Made by a program: the position numbers and the translations under genes. Below the pieces are notes generated by a model. The model had not been told where the DNA came from. It saw nothing but the letters and a program-made list of their open reading frames with translations, and ran no database searches. A stretch of DNA of 64,000 nucleotides from Lentibacillus kapialis (GTDB lineage: Bacteria; Bacillota; Bacilli; Bacillales; Amphibacillaceae), in contig NZ_BMNQ01000001.1 in the NCBI RefSeq assembly GCF_014646635.1, positions 119,976 through 183,975 of the forward strand, read 5' to 3'. Each line of letters opens with the position of its first letter. Position 1 is the stretch's first letter. Shown piece after piece: positions 26,853 to 36,035 of this stretch.

Positions 26853-27908
26853 ATGAACAAAGTACTGGAAGTAAACGATTTAAGCGTATCATTTAATACC
26901 TACAGCGGCGAAGTTCAAGCTGTAAGAGGCATCGATTTTGACCTGAAAAGAGGGGAAACACTGGCCATTGTGGGTGAGTCCGGTTCAGGTAAATCGGTTA
27001 CTACCAAGGCTATCACACAATTATTGCCAAAACCTCAGGGCTATATCAAAACAGGGCAAATTCTGTTTGAAGGTGAAGATATTACTAATTATTCGAATAA
27101 ACAAATGCAGAAGCTGCGCGGCAAGGATATATCAACTGTATTTCAGGATCCGATGACCTCCCTGAACCCAACCATGAAAGTGGGGAAGCAGATCGCAGAA
27201 GGGCTGATCAAGCACAGGAAGATGAGCAAGTCCCAGGCAAGGGACAAAACGATCGAACTCTTGGAACTGGTGGGTATTCCACAGGCAGAAAAACGGATCA
27301 ATCAATATCCACACCAGTTTTCCGGAGGGATGCGTCAGCGTGCAGTCGTTGCGATTGCGCTTGCCTGTAATCCGAAGGTCCTGATCGCAGACGAACCGAC
27401 AACTGCATTGGATGTGACAATCCAGGCGCAAATCCTTGAGTTGATGAAGGAGATACAGCGTGAAATGGATAGTGCCATCATTTTCATTACACATGATCTG
27501 GGCGTCGTAGCCAATGTGGCAGATCGTGTGGCAGTTATGTATGCCGGAAAGATTGTTGAAATCGGAACAGCCGATGATATTTTCTATAATCCGAAGCATC
27601 CCTATACCTGGGGGCTCCTCGGTTCCATGCCGACCTTGGATAGTGACGAGGAAGAGCTTTATGCCATTCCGGGAAGCCCGCCGGATATGCTGAATCCGCC
27701 TGAAGGAGATGCGTTTGCGCCAAGGAACAGGTTTGCCCTTGAAATCGATACAAAGATGGAACCGCCAATGTTCCAAGTATCTGATACTCACTATGCTGCC
27801 ACCTGGCTGCTGCATGAACATGCGCCACAGATTGACCCGCCGGAATCGGTCCAGCGCAGAATGCAAGGGTTTGCTTCAATGGACGAAGGCAAGGATGGTG
27901 AAGACTGA
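26853..27908 (+). CDS. oppD: Oligopeptide ABC transporter ATP-binding protein OppD
   Basis: A 351-residue ATPase with Walker A GESGSGKS (41-48), signature FSGGM (156-160), Walker B LIADE (177-181) and a C-terminal oligopeptide-type extension. It powers import together with OppF. AAGGGAGGTG lies before the ATG at 26853; upstream in-frame codons belong to the end of oppC. Its stop TGA overlaps the oppF ATG by one base. Confidence 0.93.
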   Translation: MNKVLEVNDLSVSFNTYSGEVQAVRGIDFDLKRGETLAIVGESGSGKSVTTKAITQLLPKPQGYIKTGQILFEGEDITNYSNKQMQKLRGKDISTVFQDPMTSLNPTMKVGKQIAEGLIKHRKMSKSQARDKTIELLELVGIPQAEKRINQYPHQFSGGMRQRAVVAIALACNPKVLIADEPTTALDVTIQAQILELMKEIQREMDSAIIFITHDLGVVANVADRVAVMYAGKIVEIGTADDIFYNPKHPYTWGLLGSMPTLDSDEEELYAIPGSPPDMLNPPEGDAFAPRNRFALEIDTKMEPPMFQVSDTHYAATWLLHEHAPQIDPPESVQRRMQGFASMDEGKDGED

Positions 27909-28843
27909 TGGAACAGGAAAAGGTACTGGAAGTAAAGAATCTGCAGAAACACTTTAAACTTGGCCGCAGTAATATTGTCAAAGCGGTAAATGATATTTCA
28001 TTTGATATTTACAAGGGGGAAACATTCGGACTTGTAGGCGAGTCAGGCTGCGGAAAATCAACTACTGGTCGGACGATCATCCGCCTGCACGACGCTACCG
28101 GTGGTCAGGTTGTTTTTAATAATGAAAACGTTCATGGAAAGAAATCGAAAAAAGACTTGTTGAAGCTGAACCGGAAAATGCAAATGATTTTCCAGGATCC
28201 ATCTTCTTCCTTAAATCCGAAAATGACAGTCATGGATATTGTTGCAGAGGGGATTGACATTCATAATCTGGCGAAAAGTGAATCCGATCGTAAAATGCGC
28301 GTAGAAGAATTGTTAGAAACAGTCGGGCTGAACAGGGAACATGCGACACGCTTTCCGCATGAATTCAGTGGCGGACAACGTCAGCGGATTGGTATCGCTC
28401 GTGCTCTTGCAGTCGAACCTGAATTCATTATCGCTGATGAGCCCATTTCGGCACTTGACGTATCTATTCAGGCACAGGTTGTTAATTTGCTGAAAAAGCT
28501 GCAGCGTGATTACGGTTTAACATTTCTGTTTATTGCACACGACTTATCCATGGTGAAATACATCAGTGATCGGATCGGGGTTATGTATTTTGGTAATATG
28601 GTTGAACTCGCAGAAAGTGATGAACTGTACAATAACCCCCTTCATCCATATACACAATCATTGCTGTCCGCCATTCCACTTCCGGATCCCGATTATGAAC
28701 GGTACCGTAAACGCATGGCTTATGATCCTGCCGAACATGATACGAGTGAGGAACCGGTGTTCAGAGAAGTTAAACAGGATCACTGGGTAAGGTGTACGAC
28801 AAAAGAATTTGAACAATATAAGAAACAACTTGAAAAAAACTAA
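27908..28843 (+). CDS. oppF: Oligopeptide ABC transporter ATP-binding protein OppF
   Basis: A 311-residue ATPase with Walker A GESGCGKS (44-51), signature FSGGQRQR (153-160), Walker B FIIADEP and the HDLSMV H-loop. The C terminus ends DHWVRCTTKEFEQ, usual for OppF. It is the last gene of the operon. The stop codon lies inside the left arm of a strong terminator. Confidence 0.93.
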   Translation: MEQEKVLEVKNLQKHFKLGRSNIVKAVNDISFDIYKGETFGLVGESGCGKSTTGRTIIRLHDATGGQVVFNNENVHGKKSKKDLLKLNRKMQMIFQDPSSSLNPKMTVMDIVAEGIDIHNLAKSESDRKMRVEELLETVGLNREHATRFPHEFSGGQRQRIGIARALAVEPEFIIADEPISALDVSIQAQVVNLLKKLQRDYGLTFLFIAHDLSMVKYISDRIGVMYFGNMVELAESDELYNNPLHPYTQSLLSAIPLPDPDYERYRKRMAYDPAEHDTSEEPVFREVKQDHWVRCTTKEFEQYKKQLEKN

Positions 28844-28890
28844 CCATAAAAAATCCTTACTGTCACTGACAGTAAGGATTTTTTATGGTT
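28842..28890. terminator. Terminator of the opp operon (24-bp perfect arms)
   Basis: An almost perfect palindrome of 49 bp is centred at 28866. Its arms contain ATAAAAAATCC and GGATTTTTTAT, so U runs form in either direction. Confidence 0.9.
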
Positions 28891-29004
28891 AGAATCATGA
28901 GATTATATTGCCATTTCATGACTGGAGGCATCAGGAAGGCCATTCTGGACATAGAAATGTAATGTCCATCGCTTTTTGTCACAAATCTATTAAAATCGTA
29001 ATAT

Positions 29005-29055
29005 TGTTTCTGTAACTCAGTAATGTTTGTAACACACTCTTAACTCCCCTGTAAC
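29005..29055 (+). promoter_or_regulatory. WalR-like repeats upstream of yocH
   Basis: TGTAAC occurs at 29011, 29028 and 29050. The last two flank CTTAAC at 29039, giving three half-sites at 11-bp spacing, as in the WalR consensus TGTWAH-N5-TGTWAH. B. subtilis yocH is a WalR target. Confidence 0.5.
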
Positions 29056-29115
29056 TGCATTACCTATGAACCTATGATAGTATTATCAATGCAGTAATTA
29101 AAGGAGGGACTACCT

Positions 29116-29961
29116 ATGAAGAAATTGGTAGCTTCAATCGCTACAGGAGCCATTATTGCTGGTGCTACAGTAACCACTGTTTCAGCAGCTGAGTATGAAG
29201 TAGAAAAAGGAGATAATCTTTGGAGCATTGCACAAGAATATAATACAAGCGTGGATGAACTTGTTGACATAAATGAATTAAACACAACGACAATTTATCC
29301 TAAGCAGACACTTTCTATCGATGACACCAATAACAACAATGACAGCAATAATACCAATGGCACATATAAAGTACAGAAAGGTGATACATTATATGGCATC
29401 GGTAATGATTTCGGTGCGTCAGTAAATGAATTGAAAGCTTGGAATAATCTTCAGTCAGATCTCATTGTCGTTGGTCAACAACTAGCAACTGAAGGATCAC
29501 ATGTCGAACAAAATAAAACGCAGTCTGCTTCTGGAACCGAGGCAACTGAATCAAGTTCGTCAAATGAATCGACAGAACAGTCTAATAAATCAACACAAGC
29601 AACTGCTGTATCCAATGAAAACAATACGAGCGAACAACAATCACAAGATTCCTCACAGGATAACCCTGAGGGCAAAACCATGACAGTAACAGCAACTGCA
29701 TATACTGCTGACTGTGAAGGATGCTCGGGTGTAACGTCTACTGGCGTTGACTTGAATGCCAATCCGAACAAAAAAGTGATCGCAGTTGACCCGAATGTTA
29801 TCCCGTTAGGATCAAAAGTTCATGTCGAAGGTTATGGTTATGCCACTGCAGCTGATATTGGCGGTGCCATTAACGGCAATAAGATTGACGTCCATGTTCC
29901 ATCAGAGGCAAAAGCTAACCAATGGGGCGTTCAAACAGTTGACGTAACCATTGTTGACTAA
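29116..29961 (+). CDS. yocH: Cell wall-binding protein with two LysM domains and a 3D domain (YocH-like)
   Basis: A 281-residue secreted protein with a signal peptide (1-24, cleavage after VSA), LysM repeats at about 26-69 and 84-125, a Ser/Thr/Gln/Asn-rich linker (about 128-185) and a C-terminal 3D domain (about 189-281). The three conserved aspartates of that domain are Asp226, Asp248 and Asp258. LysM modules bind glycan strands. 3D domains resemble the MltA fold and act on peptidoglycan; B. subtilis YocH is a muropeptide-releasing hydrolase controlled by WalRK. Strong AAAGGAGGG upstream. WalR-like repeats precede the gene. Confidence 0.9.
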   Translation: MKKLVASIATGAIIAGATVTTVSAAEYEVEKGDNLWSIAQEYNTSVDELVDINELNTTTIYPKQTLSIDDTNNNNDSNNTNGTYKVQKGDTLYGIGNDFGASVNELKAWNNLQSDLIVVGQQLATEGSHVEQNKTQSASGTEATESSSSNESTEQSNKSTQATAVSNENNTSEQQSQDSSQDNPEGKTMTVTATAYTADCEGCSGVTSTGVDLNANPNKKVIAVDPNVIPLGSKVHVEGYGYATAADIGGAINGNKIDVHVPSEAKANQWGVQTVDVTIVD

Positions 29962-29976
29962 CACCAAACTAATCAG

Positions 29977-30015
29977 CAACAATAGGGAGCATCGCATAGG
30001 TGCTCCCTATTGTTG
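29977..30015. terminator. Terminator after yocH
   Basis: CAACAATAGGGAGCA and TGCTCCCTATTGTTG form 15-bp arms. It also serves the convergent small gene. Confidence 0.85.
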
Positions 30016-30023
30016 TATGCAAT

Positions 30024-30161
30024 TTAATTTAGAATAACCGTTTCACTATTATTGTTTTCTTCTTCAACAATATTATCTGTATCAACAGTTGTTTGAAAAT
30101 AGCCGATGATACCAAAACAAACGATTAAGCCAATAAATAGTGATATTAAAATTTGCTTCAT
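30024..30161 (-). CDS. Small membrane protein, 45 aa
   Basis: A 45-residue protein with one helix (about 2-22, MKQILISLFIGLIVCFG) and an acidic, Asn-rich extracellular tail. GAGAGGAAAACGATA before the ATG at 30161 supports it. A longer reading frame from 30278 has no ribosome site. The family is not recognised. Confidence 0.6.
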   Translation of the reverse strand: MKQILISLFIGLIVCFGIIGYFQTTVDTDNIVEEENNNSETVILN

Positions 30162-30409
30162 TATCGTTTTCCTCTCTTTTGTTAAGCATGTTTCATGCCT
30201 ATTCTCACTATCTATTATAATAAAATAAAGAACGAAGCACCACTGTTTCAGTAAATTAATAATAGTAAATCCTGACATTGCAGAATTTGCGAAATTTTTT
30301 AGGTGAAAATATTAAATCATATGATCATGTGTTAAACTCAATAATGGAACCTATTTTTAATGATTGAGAATGATTAAATGGCTTACATCATAAAAGGGAG
30401 GATGTATAA

Positions 30410-31600
30410 ATGACGAGCAGTGTACTGCAATCATTTTTGAACGAAAACATTTCGGCGTTGAAAGAACGCGGACTTTATAATGAAATCGACCCAGTGCAAG
30501 GAGCAAACGGCCCGGTAATCACCATTGACGGACAAAAGCTCATTAACTTGTCGTCTAACAATTACTTAGGTCTTGCTACCGATGAACGGCTCAGGGAAGC
30601 AGCCAAAGAAGCGGTTGATTCACACGGGGCAGGTGCCGGAGCTGTCCGCACGATTAACGGAACGCTGGATTTGCATCTTACACTTGAGGAGAAACTGGCG
30701 GAATTCAAAGATACTGAAGCAGTTATTTCCTATCAGTCGGGATTTAATTGTAACATGGCGGCGATTTCTGCGGTTATGGATAAGCATGATGCGATTCTTT
30801 CCGACGAATTGAATCATGCGTCGATTATTGATGGCTGTCGTTTATCAAAAGCAAAAATCATCCGCTTTGACCATTCGGATATGGAAGACTTGCGTACGAA
30901 AGCAAAAGAAGCAGTTGAATCAGGTCAATATAACAAGGTCATGGTGATCACAGATGGTGTCTTCTCTATGGACGGGGACATTGCTAAATTGCCGGAAATG
31001 GTTGATATTGCAGAAGCGTTTGACTTGATCACCTATGTCGATGATGCCCACGGATCGGGTGTGCTCGGAAAAGGTGCCGGAACAGTAAAGCATTTCGGGC
31101 TGCAGGACAAAGTCGATTTTCAGATGGGAACACTGTCCAAAGCAATGGGTGTTATCGGCGGCTATGTTGCCGGTAAAACAGAATTGATTGACTGGCTGAA
31201 AGTCCGCTCCCGCCCGTTTTTATTCTCGACAGCTGTTTCACCGGCAGACGCGGCAGCAAGTACAAAAGCGATTGAATTGTTGATACAATCAACGGACTTA
31301 AATGAAAAACTGTGGAAAAACAGCCATTATCTGAAAGATGGCTTGAAGAAACTCGGGTTTGACATCGGTGTCAGTGAAACGCCCATTACGCCCTGTATCA
31401 TTGGTGATGAGAAAGATACCCAGAAATTCAGCAAGCGGTTGTATGAAGAAGGAGTATATGCGAAAGCAATCGTATTCCCGACAGTGCCAAGGGGCAAAGG
31501 CCGTGTCCGCAATATGCCGACAGCAGCACATACAAAAGAGATGCTGGATGATGCACTCAAAGCCTATGAAAAAATCGGCAAGGAACTGGGTCTGATTTAA
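30410..31600 (+). CDS. kbl: Glycine C-acetyltransferase (2-amino-3-ketobutyrate CoA ligase)
   Basis: A 396-residue fold-type I PLP enzyme of the alpha-oxoamine synthase family. Lys244 in [12 protein letters not shown] is the expected Schiff-base lysine. [10 protein letters not shown] supplies the cofactor-binding Asp/His and [14 protein letters not shown] is typical. It cleaves 2-amino-3-oxobutyrate with CoA to glycine and acetyl-CoA. The partner dehydrogenase gene lies 65 bp downstream, so the pair converts threonine to glycine. 8-amino-7-oxononanoate synthase (BioF) is related, but this context favours Kbl. AAAGGGAGG upstream. Confidence 0.93.
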   Translation: MTSSVLQSFLNENISALKERGLYNEIDPVQGANGPVITIDGQKLINLSSNNYLGLATDERLREAAKEAVDSHGAGAGAVRTINGTLDLHLTLEEKLAEFKDTEAVISYQSGFNCNMAAISAVMDKHDAILSDELNHASIIDGCRLSKAKIIRFDHSDMEDLRTKAKEAVESGQYNKVMVITDGVFSMDGDIAKLPEMVDIAEAFDLITYVDDAHGSGVLGKGAGTVKHFGLQDKVDFQMGTLSKAMGVIGGYVAGKTELIDWLKVRSRPFLFSTAVSPADAAASTKAIELLIQSTDLNEKLWKNSHYLKDGLKKLGFDIGVSETPITPCIIGDEKDTQKFSKRLYEEGVYAKAIVFPTVPRGKGRVRNMPTAAHTKEMLDDALKAYEKIGKELGLI

Positions 31601-31665
31601 ACTGACTGTTATATCAACTTCTTAGCCAACATATCTATGGGAAGGAATAGCTGGGGGAAATAACG

Positions 31666-32604
31666 ATGAAAAAAATCCTTGTTACCGGGGCGATGGGTCA
31701 AATCGGCTCAGAGCTTGTCAGGAAACTGCGGGAGCATTATGGTTCATCTAATGTTATTGGATCGGATATCTGGAAGAAGCAGGAGACAGAAGAACCGTTC
31801 GAAATGGTTGATGTAACCGACGCAAAGGCAATATATGATGCAGCCGAAAGACATAATGTGGATACCATCATGCATTTAGCCGCACTGTTGTCAGCTAAGG
31901 CGGAATCTAATCCGCAGCTGGCATGGGACTTGAATGTAGGTGGGCTGATGAATGCTTTGGAAGTAGCCAGGGAGCTCGATTTGCAATTTTTTACGCCAAG
32001 TTCGATTGGAGCGTTCGGTCCAACAACGCCGAAACAAAACACACCTCAGGAAACCATTATGCGTCCAACAACGATGTATGGTGTTAATAAAGTGACCGGA
32101 GAACTTTTATGTGATTATTACTATTATCGTTATGGGTTAGATACGCGTGGTGTTCGTTATCCCGGCCTAGTTTCCTATATGACGCCGCCGGGTGGAGGAA
32201 CGACTGACTATGCAGTGGAAATTTATCATGAGGCGATGAAACATAAAAGGTATACCTCCTTTATCGCACAAAACACGTACATGGATATGATGTACATGCC
32301 GGATGCTCTGGATGCTATTATTAAGCTGATGGAAGCTAATCCCGAAAAGCTTGTCCATCGCAATGCTTATAATATTTCAGCGATATCCGCAGCACCGGAT
32401 GACTTTGCCGTTGCTATCCGAAAGCACATTCCGGATTTTGAGCTGAATTATGACGTAGACCCTGTCCGGCAACAAATTGCTGAAAGCTGGCCTAATAGTA
32501 TTGATTCGTCTGCAGCAGCAGAGGAGTGGGGCTTTAAAGCTGAATATGATATGGATAAGATGACGACGGATATGCTTGCAAAAGTCCGGAAGATCGGAGT
32601 ATAA
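31666..32604 (+). CDS. tdh: L-threonine 3-dehydrogenase, SDR (epimerase-like) type
   Basis: A 312-residue extended short-chain dehydrogenase. It has the NAD loop GAMGQIG (8-14), a catalytic Ser near 112-113 (PSSIGAFGP) and the YxxxK pair Tyr138/Lys142. It matches the NAD-dependent threonine dehydrogenases that resemble UDP-galactose epimerases, not the zinc enzymes of E. coli. It oxidises threonine to 2-amino-3-oxobutyrate, the substrate of the enzyme encoded just upstream. TGGGGG lies before the ATG. The stop codon is part of the terminator hairpin. Confidence 0.92.
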   Translation: MKKILVTGAMGQIGSELVRKLREHYGSSNVIGSDIWKKQETEEPFEMVDVTDAKAIYDAAERHNVDTIMHLAALLSAKAESNPQLAWDLNVGGLMNALEVARELDLQFFTPSSIGAFGPTTPKQNTPQETIMRPTTMYGVNKVTGELLCDYYYYRYGLDTRGVRYPGLVSYMTPPGGGTTDYAVEIYHEAMKHKRYTSFIAQNTYMDMMYMPDALDAIIKLMEANPEKLVHRNAYNISAISAAPDDFAVAIRKHIPDFELNYDVDPVRQQIAESWPNSIDSSAAAEEWGFKAEYDMDKMTTDMLAKVRKIGV

Positions 32605-32642
32605 AAAACGTTCCCTTATGCACATAAGGGAACGTTTTTTAT
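32602..32642 (+). terminator. Terminator of kbl-tdh
   Basis: Perfect 18-bp arms (AAAAAACGTTCCCTTATG and its complement) with a two-base centre, ending in TTTTTT. Confidence 0.9.
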
Positions 32643-32697
32643 ACGAAGGGTGAGTTGGCTTTTGACCTGTGCGGCAATGGTCATACCCGCACAGGGT

Positions 32698-34320
32698 TCA
32701 GCTTGCATACATCGCTTCAACTTTTTCCTGCAATTCTTTGTCCGCAATATAGTCGTCATAGTCCATCTCTTTATCAACGATGCCCTGGGGTGTGATTTCA
32801 ATTAGCCGATTGGCAATCGTTTGAATAAATTCATGGTCATGGGATGTGAATAAAACCGATCCTTTAAACCGTTTCAGTCCATTGTTCAGCGACGTAATGG
32901 ATTCCAAATCCAGATGGTTGGTTGGTTCATCCATTACCAGTACGTTAGCGCCGGAGAGCATCATTTTTGACAGCATGCAGCGGACGCGTTCGCCACCTGA
33001 CAGGACGCTTGCCTTTTTTAATGCCTGGTCGCCGGAGAATAGCATCCTTCCCAAGAATCCGCGCAGGAATGTTTCTGTTTCATCTTCCGGTGAATACTGC
33101 CGTAGCCAGTCGACCAGCGTTAAGTCGCTGTTGTCAAAGTAGGCAGCGTTATCTCGTGGAAAGTAGGATTGTGATGTGGTTACACCCCACTTGTATGTGC
33201 CGGCATCCGGTTCCATATTGCCCATAATGATCTCAAATAACGTTGTTTTGGCAATATCGCTTTTTCCGACTAACGCTATTTTATCATCTTTTTTCATAGT
33301 GAAGCTGACATTGTCGAGCACTTTTTGGCCATTGATGGTTTTGGTTAAGCCGTCAACGAACAGCAAGTCATTACCAATTTCACGATCCGGTGTGAAGTTG
33401 ATATACGGATACTTTCGCGATGATGGCTTGATGTCATCCAGTGTGATGCTGTCGAGTAATTTTTTCCGTGAGGTTGCCTGCCGTGATTTCGATGCGTTCG
33501 CACTGAATCGCTCGATAAATGCCTTCAGGTCTTTGATTTTTTCTTCTTTCTTTTTATTTTCTTCCTGAGCCATTTTTTTTGCGAGCTGGCTGGATTCATA
33601 CCAGAAGTCATAGTTCCCGACGTAAATTTCAATTTTTCCATAATCAACATCAGCAATGTGTGTGCATACTTTATTTAGAAAGTGGCGGTCATGTGAAACA
33701 ACGATCACTGTGTTTTCAAAGTTGATCAAAAACTCTTCCAGCCACTGAATGGCGTGAATGTCTAAACCGTTTGTCGGTTCGTCCAGAAGTAAAATATCAG
33801 GATTTCCAAAGAGTGCTTGTGCAAGCAATACTTTTACTTTCTGATCCTCAGACAGTTCACCCATCTTTGCTGAGTGAAGGGGTTCATCAATACCGAGTCC
33901 TTTCAATAGAACGGCTGCATCGGACTCTGCCTCCCAGCCGTTCATTTCAGCAAATTCACCCTCGAGTTCAGCAGCCCGCATGCCGTCTTCCTCAGAAAAA
34001 TCAGGCTTCATATAAATGGCGTCTTTTTCCTGCTTGACCTCATATAAGCGTTCATGACCCATCAGGACAGTTTCCAGAACATTGTACTCCTCAAAAGCAA
34101 AGTGGTCCTGTTGCAGCACAGCGATCCGTTCGTCCGGGGATGTGGAAACACTGCCTGACTGCGGTTCAACGTCGCCGGAAAGAACTTTCAGAAAAGTGGA
34201 TTTGCCGGCACCATTCGCACCAATGACACCATAACAGTTACCAGGGGTGAATTTAAGATTCACATCCTCAAACAACTTCTTATCAGCATATCGTAAGCTT
34301 ACATTATTAACTGTTATCAT
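32698..34320 (-). CDS. ABC-F family ATPase (YkpA/YbiT-like)
   Basis: A 540-residue protein with two ABC cassettes and no membrane segment. The first has Walker A GANGAGKST (34-42). The second has the unusual GKSDIAKTT also seen in YkpA-type proteins. A charged linker between them (KKMAQEENKKKEEKIKDLK...) is the P-site tRNA-interaction motif region. Signature motifs are LSEDQKVKVLLA and LSGGERVRCML, and Walker B is followed by DEPTNHLD. ABC-F proteins act on the ribosome. This subfamily is generally housekeeping and not an antibiotic-resistance determinant. GGAGG lies ten bases upstream of the ATG at 34320. Confidence 0.9.
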   Translation of the reverse strand: MITVNNVSLRYADKKLFEDVNLKFTPGNCYGVIGANGAGKSTFLKVLSGDVEPQSGSVSTSPDERIAVLQQDHFAFEEYNVLETVLMGHERLYEVKQEKDAIYMKPDFSEEDGMRAAELEGEFAEMNGWEAESDAAVLLKGLGIDEPLHSAKMGELSEDQKVKVLLAQALFGNPDILLLDEPTNGLDIHAIQWLEEFLINFENTVIVVSHDRHFLNKVCTHIADVDYGKIEIYVGNYDFWYESSQLAKKMAQEENKKKEEKIKDLKAFIERFSANASKSRQATSRKKLLDSITLDDIKPSSRKYPYINFTPDREIGNDLLFVDGLTKTINGQKVLDNVSFTMKKDDKIALVGKSDIAKTTLFEIIMGNMEPDAGTYKWGVTTSQSYFPRDNAAYFDNSDLTLVDWLRQYSPEDETETFLRGFLGRMLFSGDQALKKASVLSGGERVRCMLSKMMLSGANVLVMDEPTNHLDLESITSLNNGLKRFKGSVLFTSHDHEFIQTIANRLIEITPQGIVDKEMDYDDYIADKELQEKVEAMYAS

Positions 34321-34740
34321 CCGTTAACGTCCTCCAATACATATCATCAACGTTAGCTTAAGGGATTTTAGCCGTTTCGTCAACGTAAATGGTTGCTAAT
34401 GCGGGTTTCTATATTCGAGTAAACAACATGTGAAAAGGCTTGTCATCCAACGGTTGGACTGCTGTATCCTTTTGTACTGAGGATTTAGAAACAGATATCG
34501 TCTCAGAAGATATAATGGAAACAGATGAAGTCAATGAGGGCATTGTTAGGAAGAAGATGCTATCCTAAAAAACAATTTATTGGAGGATTATAAAAATCGA
34601 CTTCAATAATATGACCTTATAATACAAGCGGGCGCTAATCTTTAATGAGCATTGGTGCCGAATTGCATCATTGGGCGACACTGTGGTATAAACTGGGTAT
34701 GATGTCATGAGGATAAAATATAGCGAGGGAGGGAGTAACA
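34321..34740. other. Intergenic region with probable gene debris
   Basis: No intact gene. A 26-codon reading frame near 34644-34710 (MSIGAELHHWATLWYKLG...) looks like a fragment but was not identified. The left end should hold the ABC-F gene promoter. Confidence 0.4.
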
Positions 34741-34830
34741 TGAGTGCTAAAGGTGCTTCAAATTCATTAATAATAGAGCCATTAAAAAAAGATCATGCTC
34801 CAAAATTATTTGAAGTATTACTGGATTCGA
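34741..34830 (+). pseudogene. N-terminal remnant of a GNAT acetyltransferase
   Basis: Behind a good ribosome site (GAGGGAGGG), the frame reads SLIIEPLKKDHAPKLFEVLL, the usual start of RimL-type acetyltransferases. It then runs into DinB-like sequence in another frame, and the remainder of the enzyme is absent. Confidence 0.55.
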
Positions 34831-35040
34831 CAAACCAGGGAAAAATTGTTTCAATATTTTGAATCAGTAACTAAAGAAGACTACACTCACGAATTTCAAA
34901 ATTTTGGTTGAGGTTCGATGCGAAACCTACATGTACACGTTGCGGAATGTTATCAATCATGGCTGGGGAATTTTGGTCTTAAAAAAGGGCTTCCTCTAGT
35001 AACATCTGATTAAGTAAAAAATGTGAAAGACTACCGCCAT
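34813..35040 (+). pseudogene. Decayed DinB family protein
   Basis: Read from 34813, the frame gives KYYWIRQTREKLFQYFE, then VTKEDYTHEFQNFG-stop-GSMRNLHVHVAECYQSWLG and GLKKGLPLVTSD-stop-VKNVKDYRH. Both stops fit single-base changes of expected codons (TGG to TGA in FGWGSMRN; CAA to TAA in TSDQVKNVKD). The conserved His in HVAECY, a usual DinB metal ligand, is still present. The C-terminal half is missing. Confidence 0.7.
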
Positions 35041-35157
35041 CCGCAATGCTGGATCCAGCATTGCCAGTGCTTATAAAAACGCCACTCTATTTTTTGGTGT
35101 CTTTAATCCGTTATAGGATCAAGATTCTGCAATAAAATGAAAACTGAGGTGTTCAAA

Positions 35158-35607
35158 TTGATAAGAGAATTAAATAAGGATGAGGAATTGCCATTGGACC
35201 TATTATTGTTGGCAGATCCTTCAGAAAAGCTTGTCAGAAAATACATTTCAAGAGGTAAGTGTTTTATTATGTACCTTCATGGAACAATTATAGGTACGTA
35301 TGTCCTCATACCAACTCGGCCAGAAACAGTAGAAATTGTAAATATAGCGGTGAATGAAGAATATCATGATCGGGGATACGGAAAGCAACTTGTCCTTCAT
35401 GCAATTGAAACGGCAAAATATGAAGGTTATAAAACCATTGAAATAGGAACTGGGAATTCAGGAATCGTTCAATTGGCATTATATCAAAAATGCGGTTTTA
35501 GAATGACTTCTATTGATCGTGACTTTTTTGTTAGGCATTATGATGAACCAATTTTTGAAAATGGTATCAAAGTCATCGATATGGTTCGACTATCACAGGA
35601 TTTATAA
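35158..35607 (+). CDS. yvbK: GNAT family N-acetyltransferase (YvbK-like)
   Basis: A 149-residue acetyltransferase closely resembling B. subtilis YvbK: LLLLADPSEKLVRKYISRG, then RPETVEIVNIAVNEEYHDRGYGKQLV with the acetyl-CoA loop (RGYGKQ), then IEIGTGNSGIVQLALYQKCGFRM and FFVRHYDEPIFENGI. The acceptor is unknown. TTG at 35158 is preferred over the in-frame ATG at 35137 because GAGGTG lies six bases before it and the family starts there. It is intact, although both flanks are debris. Confidence 0.85.
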   Translation: MIRELNKDEELPLDLLLLADPSEKLVRKYISRGKCFIMYLHGTIIGTYVLIPTRPETVEIVNIAVNEEYHDRGYGKQLVLHAIETAKYEGYKTIEIGTGNSGIVQLALYQKCGFRMTSIDRDFFVRHYDEPIFENGIKVIDMVRLSQDL

Positions 35608-35643
35608 ACGTTGTCTTCTTAAAATAATCCTTAATCATCGGCT

Positions 35644-35684
35644 CAATAACAGGGAAATAACAAACGTTAGTTCCCTGTTATTGA
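35644..35684. terminator. Bidirectional terminator after yvbK
   Basis: CAATAACAGGGAA pairs with TTCCCTGTTATTG. Confidence 0.75.
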
Positions 35685-35690
35685 TAAAAG

Positions 35691-35848
35691 CTATGTTCTA
35701 TCCCAAAAGCGTTGTTGAGTGATTGCGGAGACAAATTCCTGTCCGAAATTTGGATTGTTTGCGGCTGAAACGATGCCAAGTAACTTATTTTCTTCTGATG
35801 CCTGGATAAAAGACTGTCCAGTAGAAGCAATCCCAATTGGCTTATAAT
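35691..35848 (-). pseudogene. 3' fragment of an unidentified gene
   Basis: The minus strand reads about 52 codons (KPIGIASTGQSFIQAS, then NKLLGIVSAANNPNFGQEF, ending QQRFWDRT-stop) with protein-like composition but no start codon; an in-frame TGA lies just upstream. The family was not identified. Confidence 0.45.
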
Positions 35849-36035
35849 GTCAACAAAAACCCCATTTTGACTTAATGTGTTAAGTACATTTGTTAAGAGT
35901 ACTCGTCAAACCAGCAGCGCCCTGTTATTATTGTCGGAGATGAATTGGCATTGGATGTGGATGTCAATATTGCCCCGGTTGAAATCTAAGTTTTCCCGCG
36001 TTAAGTGAACGACTTGGCATATGCTTCAGTTCATT
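35849..36035. other. Intergenic debris
   Basis: No gene. On the plus strand near 35920-35990 a short open stretch ending PVIIVGDELALDVDVNIAPVEI-stop looks like another 3' fragment of unknown origin. Confidence 0.35.

Noticed and set aside
27132..27866. 244-codon minus-strand frame inside oppD
   Set aside because: It is antisense to the ABC signature region and has no recognisable protein features.
32698..34320. Antibiotic-resistance ABC-F determinant
   Set aside because: The linker and the unusual second Walker A fit the housekeeping YkpA/YbiT branch; no resistance leader peptide or mobile context is seen.
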